DNA of 64,000 bases from Cohnella abietis (GTDB taxonomy: Bacteria > Bacillota > Bacilli > Paenibacillales > Paenibacillaceae), in the NCBI RefSeq assembly GCF_004295585.1, contig NZ_AP019400.1:5239501-5303500 (forward strand), written 5' to 3'. Under the pieces are notes generated by a model. That model saw only the letters and a list, made by a program, of their open reading frames with translations, searched no databases and was not told the origin of the DNA. Both the position numbers and the translations under genes were made by a program. This document shows, piece after piece, positions 42,087 to 49,706 of the stretch (position 1 is its first letter; every line of letters begins with the position of its first letter).

Positions 42087-42115
42087 TTGCAAGATGAAAA
42101 TGGTTACAGTACAAT
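42087..42115 (+). promoter_or_regulatory. Promoter of the murR-like/nagBA operon
   Basis: TTGCAA (42087-42092), 17-bp spacer, TACAAT (42110-42115), about 80 bp before the regulator start codon. Confidence 0.6.
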
Positions 42116-42127
42116 AAAACATATTAC

Positions 42128-42174
42128 GAAAATAATTTTCTTGGTAAGTGAAATTAAAAGGAAACTAATTTTCC
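42128..42174 (+). promoter_or_regulatory. Pair of inverted repeats, probable RpiR/MurR-type operators
   Basis: GAAAATAATTTTC (42128-42140) and GGAAACTAATTTTCC (42160-42174) are both symmetric, share the GAAA...TTTC half-sites, and have centres about 33 bp apart, near three helical turns. They lie between promoter and start codon, a good place for autorepression. Confidence 0.55.
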
Positions 42175-42193
42175 ACCCTAAAGGATGTTAGCC

Positions 42194-43060
42194 ATGAGCA
42201 TTCTGAATGCAATCCAGGAAAAAATGGACAGTCTGTATCTTAAGGAACGCACTTTGGCCGAGTTTCTGCTCGCACATCCTCAGCAAGCGGCCCAAATGAC
42301 CATTACCGAGCTGGCAGCACAATCAGGCAGCAGCACCGCAACGATTTCTCGCTTCTGCAAAACATTTCATGCGCACAATTTTCCGGATTTCAAGCAAAAG
42401 CTAGCTACCGAGCTCGTCCAGCAAACGTCTACATCCAATCAGTATCAGGACATTGTCGCAGGCAATCCTCTTCAGGACATTGTCGCGGCAATTACGACCA
42501 ATCATTTGCGGTCACTGACAGATACGACCCAAGTGCTGGATCTAAATCAGTTGCGATTGGCTATAGATGCCCTGCACAATGCCGCAAGGGTAGACCTTTA
42601 CGGTTCCGCTACCTCGGGAATAGTTGCCCAGGATTTCTTCCATAAGCTCATTCGAATAGGCAAAGCGGCGGCGGCATTTTCCGACCCCCATCTTCAACTG
42701 ACGTCAGCTTCATCGCTTACTTCCAAAGATGTTGCCATCGGAATTTCTTATTCAGGAGAAACGCCGGAGACGATTCATGCCCTCCGTTGTGCAGCAGAGC
42801 AAGGTGCCACAACTCTATCCATCACTCGATTTGGCATTAACACGCTTGCGGATATGTCTACAATTCGACTATTCACTTCGTCGGCCGAAGTCGGAATGCG
42901 GCGGGGAGATATGGCTTCGAGAATGGCGCAGCTGCATGTTGTCGATATTTTGTTCATTGGACTGGTCAGCGAGCATTTTGAACAATATGTCCCTCGTCTT
43001 GAACGATCCTTTCAAACGGTTAAACAATATAAAACAGGCAAAGAGGAGCGAAAAACATAA
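42194..43060 (+). CDS. MurR/RpiR-family transcriptional regulator
   Basis: 288 aa from the ATG at 42194 (AAGGA 8 nt upstream); the ATG at 42185 coincides with that site. N-terminal helix-turn-helix of the RpiR kind ('MTITELAAQSGSSTATISRFCK'-type segment, about residues 35-55) and a C-terminal SIS domain ('VDLYGSATSGIVAQDFFHKL', 'DVAIGISYSGETPETIHAL'), which binds phosphosugars. Its stop overlaps the nagB start (TAATG). It should repress or activate nagBA in response to an amino-sugar phosphate such as GlcNAc-6-P or GlcN-6-P. Confidence 0.9.
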   Translation: MSILNAIQEKMDSLYLKERTLAEFLLAHPQQAAQMTITELAAQSGSSTATISRFCKTFHAHNFPDFKQKLATELVQQTSTSNQYQDIVAGNPLQDIVAAITTNHLRSLTDTTQVLDLNQLRLAIDALHNAARVDLYGSATSGIVAQDFFHKLIRIGKAAAAFSDPHLQLTSASSLTSKDVAIGISYSGETPETIHALRCAAEQGATTLSITRFGINTLADMSTIRLFTSSAEVGMRRGDMASRMAQLHVVDILFIGLVSEHFEQYVPRLERSFQTVKQYKTGKEERKT

Positions 43061-43788
43061 TGAATATCCTTACTTTTGACAGTGACGACAAGCTAAATGA
43101 AGCGGCAGCAAATATTATTATCGGGCAAATTCAGACTACTCCGCGCGCGGTATTAGGCCTAGCAACTGGTGGTACGCCTGTAGGCATCTACAAGGAAATC
43201 GTTAAGGATTTTCAACGTGGCATGTTTAGCTTTAAGAATGTGACTACCTTTAACTTAGACGAGTACGTTAATATACCGACTGATCACCCGGAGAGCTACC
43301 ATTCTTATATGAACAGCCATCTGTTTAATCATATCGACCTCCCTGAGTCCCAATGTCACATTCCGGATGGTAATGCCTCCGATACTGCGGCAGAGTGCGA
43401 GCGTTATGACCTGGCTATTGAGCTATCAGGACAAATTGACTTACAGCTGCTCGGAATAGGGCACAATGGGCATATCGGGTTTAATGAGCCTGCACATGCT
43501 CTAATTAAAGGGACTCACGTCGTTGATTTAGCGGAGGAAACTCTCGAGGCAAATGCTCGTTTTTTCGATACGATAGATGATGTTCCTAAACAAGCGCTAA
43601 CAATGGGCGTCGGTACTATTCTTAAAGCTAAAAAAATACTGCTTGTTGTTAAGGGAGCAGACAAAGCGGAAATCGTGAAACGTGCTCTGCAAGGGCCTAT
43701 TACGACGGATTGTCCAGCTTCTCTCCTTCAAACGCACCCGAACTTAATTGTTTTGCTTGATTCTACTGCAGCGGAGAAACTCTCATGA
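43060..43788 (+). CDS. nagB: Glucosamine-6-phosphate deaminase
   Basis: 242 aa, the short form usual in Gram-positives without the allosteric C-terminal extension. 'LGLATGGTPVGIYKEI' binds phosphate, 'FNLDEYVNI' holds the catalytic Asp/Glu, and 'LGIGHNGHIGFNEP' carries the ring-opening His. It converts glucosamine-6-P to fructose-6-P and ammonia in the cytoplasm. Co-translated with the regulator upstream and nagA downstream (4-bp overlap). Confidence 0.95.
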   Translation: MNILTFDSDDKLNEAAANIIIGQIQTTPRAVLGLATGGTPVGIYKEIVKDFQRGMFSFKNVTTFNLDEYVNIPTDHPESYHSYMNSHLFNHIDLPESQCHIPDGNASDTAAECERYDLAIELSGQIDLQLLGIGHNGHIGFNEPAHALIKGTHVVDLAEETLEANARFFDTIDDVPKQALTMGVGTILKAKKILLVVKGADKAEIVKRALQGPITTDCPASLLQTHPNLIVLLDSTAAEKLS

Positions 43789-44978
43789 GCATCGACCAAT
43801 CTAATGGAGAATTCCAAATTGTTAACGCGAGTCTAATTACACCTTCTGGTGTCTTGACGAATGCATTCATTAAGATTAGCAAAGGCAAGATTGTTGAAAT
43901 TGGTAGCTCTTCTGACTCTGTGGGCAACTCCTCAACCCAATCTCCTATAGAAACCATCGACGCAAAAGGGAATTGGATTATCCCCGGATTTATCGATGTG
44001 CATGTTCATGGGGGAGCAGGACATGATTTCATGGACGCAAATGCAGAAGGCATAGCTGCAATATCTAAGTTCCATGCCTCTAACGGCACGACAAGCATGC
44101 TGGCAACGACGCTAACTGCTACACGTGAGGACCTGACTGCTGTAGTGGATCGGGTTAGCGCTTTTATGTCAGCGCCGATGCCTTATGCCCAGATCGTTGG
44201 AGTACACTTAGAAGGACCTTTCGTTAACGTAAAATGGAAGGGCGCACAAAATCCGAGCTACATCGTTCCTCCACAGCCAGAATGGCTAGAGGAATGGGTT
44301 ACTCGTTTTCCAGGCATTATTAAAATCCAGACGTTGGCTCCAGAATCTGAAGGGGCACTTGATTATATTGAAAAGCTAGCGCAAAACGGTATCGTTCCCA
44401 GCTGTGGGCACACGGATGCAACCTATGAGCAAATAATCGCTGCCGCTGATCATGGCTTACGTCACGCGGTACATACCTTTAATGCGATGACACCTCTTCA
44501 CCATCGTCAACCAGGAACAGTCGGTGCAGTACTCACTGATGACCGGATTACTGCTGAGGTTATCGCAGATGGACATCATGTTCATCCCGCAGCAATTAAG
44601 CTAATAACCCGTGCCAAGGGTGCGCACAATGTTATTCTTGTAACTGATGCGATGTCAGCTGCAGGCATGCCCGATGGGGAATATGAGCTCGGTGGTCTCC
44701 CCGTTCACATGACCTGCGGGGTCGCACGACTTAAGGAAACGAACAGCCTTGCTGGCAGTACACTCACAATGATTAGTGCTGTCCAGTATTTAGTTCGTGA
44801 GGTTGGGGTTACTTTAGAGGAAGCTAGCCGGATGGCCAGCGCTAATCCAGCTCGGCAGCTTGGGATCGATGCCACAACAGGGTCATTGGAAGTCGGCAAA
44901 GCAGCAGATTTCCTAATGCTAGACAAATCGCTGGAGCTGCAATCCACATGGATTGGTGGAAACAAGCTGGTAAACTAA
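43785..44978 (+). CDS. nagA: N-acetylglucosamine-6-phosphate deacetylase
   Basis: 397 aa amidohydrolase. Metal and active-site motifs: 'GFIDVHVHGGAGHDFMDA', 'GVHLEGPFVN' (Glu ligand), 'SCGHTDATYEQ', 'HAVHTFNAMTPLHHRQPG' and 'LVTDAMSAAG' (catalytic Asp). It removes acetate from GlcNAc-6-P for NagB. Start overlaps the nagB stop. No GlcNAc phosphotransferase or kinase gene is visible in the window, so uptake is encoded elsewhere, and the substrates may come from cell-wall recycling. Confidence 0.95.
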   Translation: MSIDQSNGEFQIVNASLITPSGVLTNAFIKISKGKIVEIGSSSDSVGNSSTQSPIETIDAKGNWIIPGFIDVHVHGGAGHDFMDANAEGIAAISKFHASNGTTSMLATTLTATREDLTAVVDRVSAFMSAPMPYAQIVGVHLEGPFVNVKWKGAQNPSYIVPPQPEWLEEWVTRFPGIIKIQTLAPESEGALDYIEKLAQNGIVPSCGHTDATYEQIIAAADHGLRHAVHTFNAMTPLHHRQPGTVGAVLTDDRITAEVIADGHHVHPAAIKLITRAKGAHNVILVTDAMSAAGMPDGEYELGGLPVHMTCGVARLKETNSLAGSTLTMISAVQYLVREVGVTLEEASRMASANPARQLGIDATTGSLEVGKAADFLMLDKSLELQSTWIGGNKLVN

Positions 44979-45015
44979 ATTGTCCTATTCGATATGGTGA
45001 CAAGTAGATCGTAAG

Positions 45016-45070
45016 ATAGGCTGTCCGTGAGGGTCTGAGATAAGAGACCTCCTAGGGCAGCCTATTTTGT
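45016..45070 (+). terminator. Terminator of the nag operon
   Basis: ATAGGCTGTCC (45016-45026) pairs with GGGCAGCCTAT (45055-45065), with a further small stem inside, and TTTGT follows. Confidence 0.85.
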
Positions 45071-45112
45071 CTGATTTGGGGCTTATGTGTGCGACGAGCA
45101 CGGATTTTGTGG

Positions 45113-46612
45113 GCGTTGTAAGGTTTTTTCGAGCAACTTGTCTGTCGGCACACCTGTTTGGGAGGCGTTGTACGATTATTTCGTGTAACTGGTCTCTCCG
45201 GACACTTGTTTGGGATGCGTTGTACGATTATTTCGTGTAACTAGTCTCTCGGGGCACTCGTTTGGTAGGCATTGTACGATTATTTCGAGTAACTGGTCTC
45301 TCCGGACACCTCCTTGGGAGACGTTGTACGATTATTTCGTACAACTGGTCTCTCGGCACACCTGTATTGGGATTGGGATGCGTTGTACGATTATTTCGTG
45401 TACCTGGTCTCTCAGCACACCCATTTGGCAGGCGTTGTACGATTATTTCGAACAACTGGTCTCTCGGCACACCTGTTTGGGAGGCGTTGTAAGGTTTTTT
45501 CGAGCAATTGGTCTCTCGGGGCGCTTGTTTGGTGGGCGTTGTACGATTATTTCGTGCAACTGGTCTCTCGGCACACCTGTTTGGGAGGCGTTGTACGATT
45601 ATTTCGTGTAACTAGTCTCTCAGGACACCCTTTTGGCAGGCGTTTTACGATTATTTCGAGTAACTGGTCTCTCAGCACACCCGTTTGGCAGGCGTTGTAC
45701 GATTATTTCGTGCAACTAGTCTCTCGGGGCACTCGTTTGGGATGCGTTGTACGATTATTTCGAGTAACTGGTCTCTCCGGACACCTCCTTGGGAGGCGTT
45801 GTACGATTATTTCGTGCAACTGGTCTCTCCAAACACCCGTTTTGAAGGCGTTGTACGATTATTTCGTGTAACTAGTCTCTCGGGGCACTCGTTTGGGATG
45901 CGTTGTACGATTATTTCGTGTAACTAGTCTCTCGGGGCACTCGTTTGGGATGCGTTGTACGATTATTTCGAGTAACTGGTCTCTCCGGACACCTCCTTGG
46001 GAGGCGTTGTACGATTATTTCGTGTAACTAGTCTCTCGGAGCCCCCTTTTGGGAGACGTTGTACGATTATTTCGAGTAACTGGTCTCTCCGGACACCCGT
46101 TTGGCAGGCGTTGTACGATTTTTTCGAATAACTGATCTCTCCGGCACCCGTTTGGCAGGCGTCGTACGATTTTTTCGTACAACTGGTCTCTCGGCACACT
46201 TGTTTGGGATGCGTTGTACGATCTTTTCGTGTAACTAGTCTCTCGGCACACCTGTTTGGGATGCGTTGTACGATTATTTCGTGTAACTAGTCTCTCGGGG
46301 CACTCGTTTGGGATGCGTTGTACGATTATTTCGAGTAACTGGTCTCTCCGGACACCTCCTTGGGAGGCGTTGTACGATTATTTCGAGTAACTGGTCTCTC
46401 CGGACACCTCCTTGGGAGGCGTTGTACGATTATTTCGTGCAACTGGTCTCTCCGGACACCTCCTTGGGAGGCGTTGTACGATTATTTCGTGCAACTTATC
46501 TCGCGGAACACCTGCTTGGAATGCGTTGTACGATCCTTTCAAGCACCACTACACTCGGAGCTCCCGCTTGGGATGCGTTGAACGGTCTATTCGAGCAACT
46601 CCATTTTTCGAC
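45113..46612. repeat. Large tandem array, about 29 units of 52 bp (family B) with hairpin core
   Basis: Units begin GCGTTGTA at 45113, 45165, 45217, 45269, 45321, 45380, then every 52 bp to 46108, 46159 and every 52 bp to 46575. The only period breaks are a 7-bp insertion before 45380 and one 51-bp unit at 46108. Consensus: GTTGTACGATTATTTCGTGTAACTGGTCTCTCGGCACACCTGTTTGGGAGGC. GTTGTACGA and the following TCGTRYAAC form a 9-bp stem with a TTATT loop, perfect in the copy at 45323-45345, and with G-T pairs in many others. Ends of the array are more diverged than the middle. No ribosome sites, so I call no genes inside. Confidence 0.96.
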
Positions 46613-46613
46613 A
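46607..46613 (-). promoter_or_regulatory. Possible Spo0A box (distal)
   Basis: TTCGACA, the reverse of the TGTCGAA core, lies upstream of the M23 promoter. Confidence 0.4.
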
Positions 46614-46632
46614 AAATACTTCTTTTTCTCTA

Positions 46633-46660
46633 TTGTTTTTATTGTTTTTTCGATTATAAA
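46633..46660 (+). promoter_or_regulatory. Promoter of the M23 peptidase-bactofilin genes
   Basis: TTGTTT (46633-46638), 16-bp spacer, TATAAA (46655-46660), in a very AT-rich stretch 67 bp before the start codon. Confidence 0.55.
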
Positions 46661-46679
46661 AAGGAATTTTTTGCATTTA

Positions 46680-46686
46680 TGTCGAA
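46680..46686 (+). promoter_or_regulatory. Possible Spo0A box (proximal)
   Basis: Exact TGTCGAA core about 20 nt downstream of the -10 element; binding there would be expected to block transcription. Confidence 0.45.
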
Positions 46687-46726
46687 GTAAATAGGGAAAT
46701 GGATGTAGATACGCAGGAGGAAAGTC

Positions 46727-47734
46727 ATGAAATGGCGACATAAAAAATTCACCTTCATGGTGATCCCGGATGCGAACAGCTCAGTTATACGTTTCCAACT
46801 ATCCGCACTCATTCTTATATCGGGGATAGCCGTAATTATTGCATTAATTGCAGGATGTATTGCAGCGTTCCTGATTTACAGAGGAAGCTCCGGACAAATC
46901 GGTCAATTAAAACACCAGCTGTCATCAGCCTCGGTTGATTATGAACGAATTATTGATAATAAGAGCAAGCATATCGACGAGCTGCAAACAAACTTAATTG
47001 ACCTTTCTGAGCAAGCAAAAACTATCAGTACCCATATGAACGACCTTAAGAGCTTAGAATCCCAGCTTAAGGAAATGGTAGGTATTGATGCAGGAGATTC
47101 CCGTGCCAAAGCTGCTCATACACAAGAGGAAGACTCTTACAGTGGGCAATTTTCAATGGATGGGGGCACTGGTGGCGAAGACCGTCCTGTTACTGAGGAG
47201 GAAATGAAACTTTTACTCGATCAAACCCGCGATGAATTCCTAAATCTTGGAGAAGAGCTTGAGACGATGAAGCCCGAGCTTGAGTTCACCAAATCCCAAG
47301 TGGCCAAGCAGCAAAAGCTCATCGCCGTAACTCCAACCATATGGCCGACAGACTCACGCAAAATCACTTCCACCTTCGGAATACGCAAGGATCCTTTTAA
47401 AAGAAGAGCGACTTATCATGCAGGCTTAGATATTGGCGCGAATATTGGAGAACCGATATATGCGGCAGCGAACGGGACGGTAATTGAGGCAGGACGAAGC
47501 CCCTCACACGGCAATAATGTACTCATCTCCCACTCGAACGGACTCCAAACGCATTACTCCCATATGAGTAAAATCATAACTACGGTTGGCGCCAAGGTGA
47601 GCAAGGGAGATATTATCGGCGAAATTGGTTCAACGGGGCGTAGTACTGGGCCGCATCTCCACTACGAGGTTATCCTTAACGGTGAGCACGTTGATCCTCT
47701 TCCCTATCTTAAAGCAAGTAGAAGGAGCCCTTAA
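46727..47734 (+). CDS. Membrane-anchored M23 (LytM-type) cell-wall peptidase
   Basis: 335 aa; GGAGG 8 nt before the ATG. N-terminal cytoplasmic tail, one membrane helix (about residues 27-50), a coiled-coil region (about 55-115 and 150-200), then the zinc peptidase: 'FGIRKDPF...YHAGLDIGAN' gives the first His and Asp ligands and 'GPHLHYEV' (His310, His312) the rest. All catalytic residues are present, so it may be an active endopeptidase. The coiled coil suggests assembly with division or sporulation proteins. Only 2 bp separate it from the bactofilin gene, a conserved pairing in many bacteria where bactofilin localises M23 enzymes. Confidence 0.92.
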   Translation: MKWRHKKFTFMVIPDANSSVIRFQLSALILISGIAVIIALIAGCIAAFLIYRGSSGQIGQLKHQLSSASVDYERIIDNKSKHIDELQTNLIDLSEQAKTISTHMNDLKSLESQLKEMVGIDAGDSRAKAAHTQEEDSYSGQFSMDGGTGGEDRPVTEEEMKLLLDQTRDEFLNLGEELETMKPELEFTKSQVAKQQKLIAVTPTIWPTDSRKITSTFGIRKDPFKRRATYHAGLDIGANIGEPIYAAANGTVIEAGRSPSHGNNVLISHSNGLQTHYSHMSKIITTVGAKVSKGDIIGEIGSTGRSTGPHLHYEVILNGEHVDPLPYLKASRRSP

Positions 47735-47736
47735 CG

Positions 47737-48138
47737 ATGTTTAAGAACAAAAAAACTAAAATTGATCCCAACTCAACTGACACGCTAATAGGTGAAGGAA
47801 GCTCGTTTGAAGGGAAAATAAAATCGGAAGCTGGCATACGTGTAGAAGGTGAAATGATTGGTGATATTGAGTGTGCTGGCGACATCACGATTGGCGAGGG
47901 GGGCATTGCCCGCTCAAATATTAAAGCTCGCAATATCATCGTTGCTGGACAAGTCATTGGAAACGTCACAGCCTCAGAAAAGCTGACCATTAAAGCAACT
48001 GGGAAGCTTCACGGCAACTCAACTGCCAATGACCTTTCTATTGAATCCGGCGGCATTTTCCAAGGGTCCAGTAGCATGGCATCTCAGGGATTGCAAGCTG
48101 TTTCTGAAGAGCAAGGTACACCTCGTAATCAAAAATGA
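47737..48138 (+). CDS. Bactofilin (polymer-forming cytoskeletal protein)
   Basis: 133 aa. Central right-handed beta-helix with regular short repeats ('TLIGEGSSFEGKIKSEAGIRVEG', split about residues 16-38; 'GDITIGEGGIARSNIKARNIIVAG'-type turns follow) flanked by disordered ends with 'MASQGLQ' near the C-terminus. Bactofilins polymerise without nucleotides and recruit cell-wall enzymes. AAGGAG lies 9 nt before the ATG, within the end of the peptidase gene. Together the two genes probably act in cell shape, septum or spore envelope formation. Confidence 0.93.
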   Translation: MFKNKKTKIDPNSTDTLIGEGSSFEGKIKSEAGIRVEGEMIGDIECAGDITIGEGGIARSNIKARNIIVAGQVIGNVTASEKLTIKATGKLHGNSTANDLSIESGGIFQGSSSMASQGLQAVSEEQGTPRNQK

Positions 48139-48193
48139 GCATTGCTGAAGCTCAATTGGTTAGTGCGGAATCATCATTTAAGACCTACTAAGT

Positions 48194-48223
48194 TTGCAAG
48201 CCCTTCCTTCCATCGTGTATGAT
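48194..48223 (+). promoter_or_regulatory. Promoter of the J-like membrane protein gene
   Basis: TTGCAA (48194-48199), 18-bp spacer, TATGAT (48218-48223), 36 bp before the GTG start. Confidence 0.55.
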
Positions 48224-48258
48224 GCATAGTAGGCAGACAGAACGGAAGGTTGACAGGA

Positions 48259-49119
48259 GTGAGTGAAATAGAAGATTTAAAGAAGGCATACGAAATACTC
48301 GGGCTACCGGAAGATGCTACTCGAGAACAGGTGGAAAATCGCTATTTTATATTAATGAAACAGGCTCGTGCTGCACAATCCCGAACTGAGGAAGCTAACG
48401 ACGAAGAAAATCGTAAGCTTGATCATTCGGAAATTAATCGCGCATACAATCTCGTACTCGGAATGGAGTCCGGGAAGATCAGTACCGTTGAGAAGCCGAC
48501 TAAACTAGCTCATTTCTTCCACTATTATAGACTTCATGTAATAGTAGGAATTATTATTGTTCTGGTTGCAGGCTATATGATCAAAGAAGGCATTGATAAC
48601 AGAAGAGCAGCAGCCAATCTGCCTCCGTCAAGTCTTTCTGTAAGCGTGTTCGGCGACTTTTATTTCGCAGATGCGGAGATTTTAGAGAAAAACATGCTAG
48701 AGCTTATTCCTGATTGGCAAAGGATAGACACGAAGTTAGTTTTCGTGCCTACTGAAATTAAGAGTCAGCAAGACATGGCTATGCAGCAAAAAAGCGTTCT
48801 TATGCTTATGACTGAACGCTCCGAGCTCTATATTACAGACGAGTTAAGTTTCAAAAACCTTTCCGCTCAGGGAGCGTTTGTGAATTTGAAGGAATTTGAA
48901 GCCTCGCATCCCCTGAATATTCCGGCTGATAAAATTCGCAAAGCCAAATCCGAGGATGATACTGAGGAGCAGCCATACGGAATCGACATTACTGGAAATC
49001 CCATATTCAAAAATATTGAATTGAATGGCCAGCATACAATAATAGCTATTCGTGCGAAGGAAGAAAAGTGGGATAACACCGGCCTGCTTTTGGAAAAGCT
49101 CATTCAAACAACGCCTTAA
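48259..49119 (+). CDS. Membrane protein with degenerate J-like domain
   Basis: 286 aa from a GTG at 48259 with GGAAGG 9 nt upstream; a TTG at 48250 touches the ribosome site. Residues 4-70 look like a DnaJ domain ('LKKAYEILGLPEDATREQVE') but the HPD tripeptide is missing ('MKQARAAQ' in its place), so it should not stimulate DnaK ATPase. A membrane helix ('LHVIVGIIIVLVAGYMI', about 95-112) follows, then an extracytoplasmic alpha/beta domain of about 165 residues that I cannot assign ('SVSVFGDFYFADAEILEKN', 'LNGQHTIIAIRAKEEKWDNTG' split). Role unknown; perhaps an adaptor linking cytoplasmic and envelope proteins. Confidence 0.75.
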   Translation: MSEIEDLKKAYEILGLPEDATREQVENRYFILMKQARAAQSRTEEANDEENRKLDHSEINRAYNLVLGMESGKISTVEKPTKLAHFFHYYRLHVIVGIIIVLVAGYMIKEGIDNRRAAANLPPSSLSVSVFGDFYFADAEILEKNMLELIPDWQRIDTKLVFVPTEIKSQQDMAMQQKSVLMLMTERSELYITDELSFKNLSAQGAFVNLKEFEASHPLNIPADKIRKAKSEDDTEEQPYGIDITGNPIFKNIELNGQHTIIAIRAKEEKWDNTGLLLEKLIQTTP

Positions 49120-49128
49120 CAGACTTAC

Positions 49129-49176
49129 ACTAAAAACGGCTTCGACTTCCCAAGGGAAGTCGAAGCCGTTTTTAGT
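49129..49176. terminator. Bidirectional terminator, 23-bp perfect stem
   Basis: Arms 49129-49151 and 49154-49176 are perfectly complementary with a 2-nt gap; the stem ends in AAAAA/TTTTT, so it can act on both strands between convergent genes. Confidence 0.93.
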
Positions 49177-49212
49177 ATGAGCTGATACCTTTTGTCGGCT
49201 GGCGAGGGCGAC

Positions 49213-49400
49213 AGTGAACCGTAGGTTCACTAATATTACTTTTTGAAGGCTGGTTGGACTGTTAGTGAACCGTGGGTTCTCTAATGTTACTTTTGGCGGG
49301 TTGGCGGGACAGTTAGTGAACTTTGAGTACTCTAATGTTGCTTTTTGCGGGCTGGCGAGGCTGACAAATGTTACTTTTTGAAGGCTGGCGGGTGGGCGTT
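49213..49400. repeat. Degenerate 51-bp tandem repeats (about 3.5 units)
   Basis: AGTGAAC starts at 49213, 49264 and 49315, exactly 51 bp apart, with a truncated fourth unit. Unit pattern: GTGAACC-GTA-GGTTCAC (a perfect 7-bp hairpin in the first copy), CTAATGTTACTTTTTG, then GGCTGGCGGG. No gene is supported in 49177-49442. Confidence 0.85.
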
Positions 49401-49442
49401 CGGGGGAGCTCCCCCGAGCCTTGCCCCCACTATCCGCTTACC

Positions 49443-49706
49443 TTAGATCAAATACCAGGAAACTAGCGCCACCTGAATGACTAGTATTGCAGGCATTCCG
49501 ATGACGAATGTGAGGTGCTTTGTTTTGTGACGCAACACTCTCATGGCCACAATGGCTCCAACCGAGCCTCCGACGGCTGCCAAGAGAAACAATGTTCTCT
49601 CTGGCACCCTTCTTCCGCGTCTCTTTGCTTGCGACTTATCATGTGCAAATACGAAAAACGTAATGAAATTAATAAGAGCCCAAATAATACTAACAGTCGT
49701 TATCAT
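49443..49706 (-). CDS. DUF1294-family membrane protein
   Basis: 87 aa, ATG overlapping the histidine kinase stop (ATGA). Two to three membrane helices; family marker 'FAHDKSQAKRRGRRVPERTL' and 'GGSVGAIVAMRVLRHKT' are clear DUF1294 features. Function unknown. Probably only translationally coupled to the kinase, without a known role in signalling. Confidence 0.9.
   Translation of the reverse strand: MITTVSIIWALINFITFFVFAHDKSQAKRRGRRVPERTLFLLAAVGGSVGAIVAMRVLRHKTKHLTFVIGMPAILVIQVALVSWYLI

Noticed and set aside
45113..46612. CRISPR array
   Set aside because: The whole 52-bp unit is repeated, with no unique spacers; no cas genes nearby.
45210..46694. Many frames on both strands in the 29-unit array
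   Set aside because: A 52-bp unit cycles through all three frames; none has a ribosome site or a family-like sequence.
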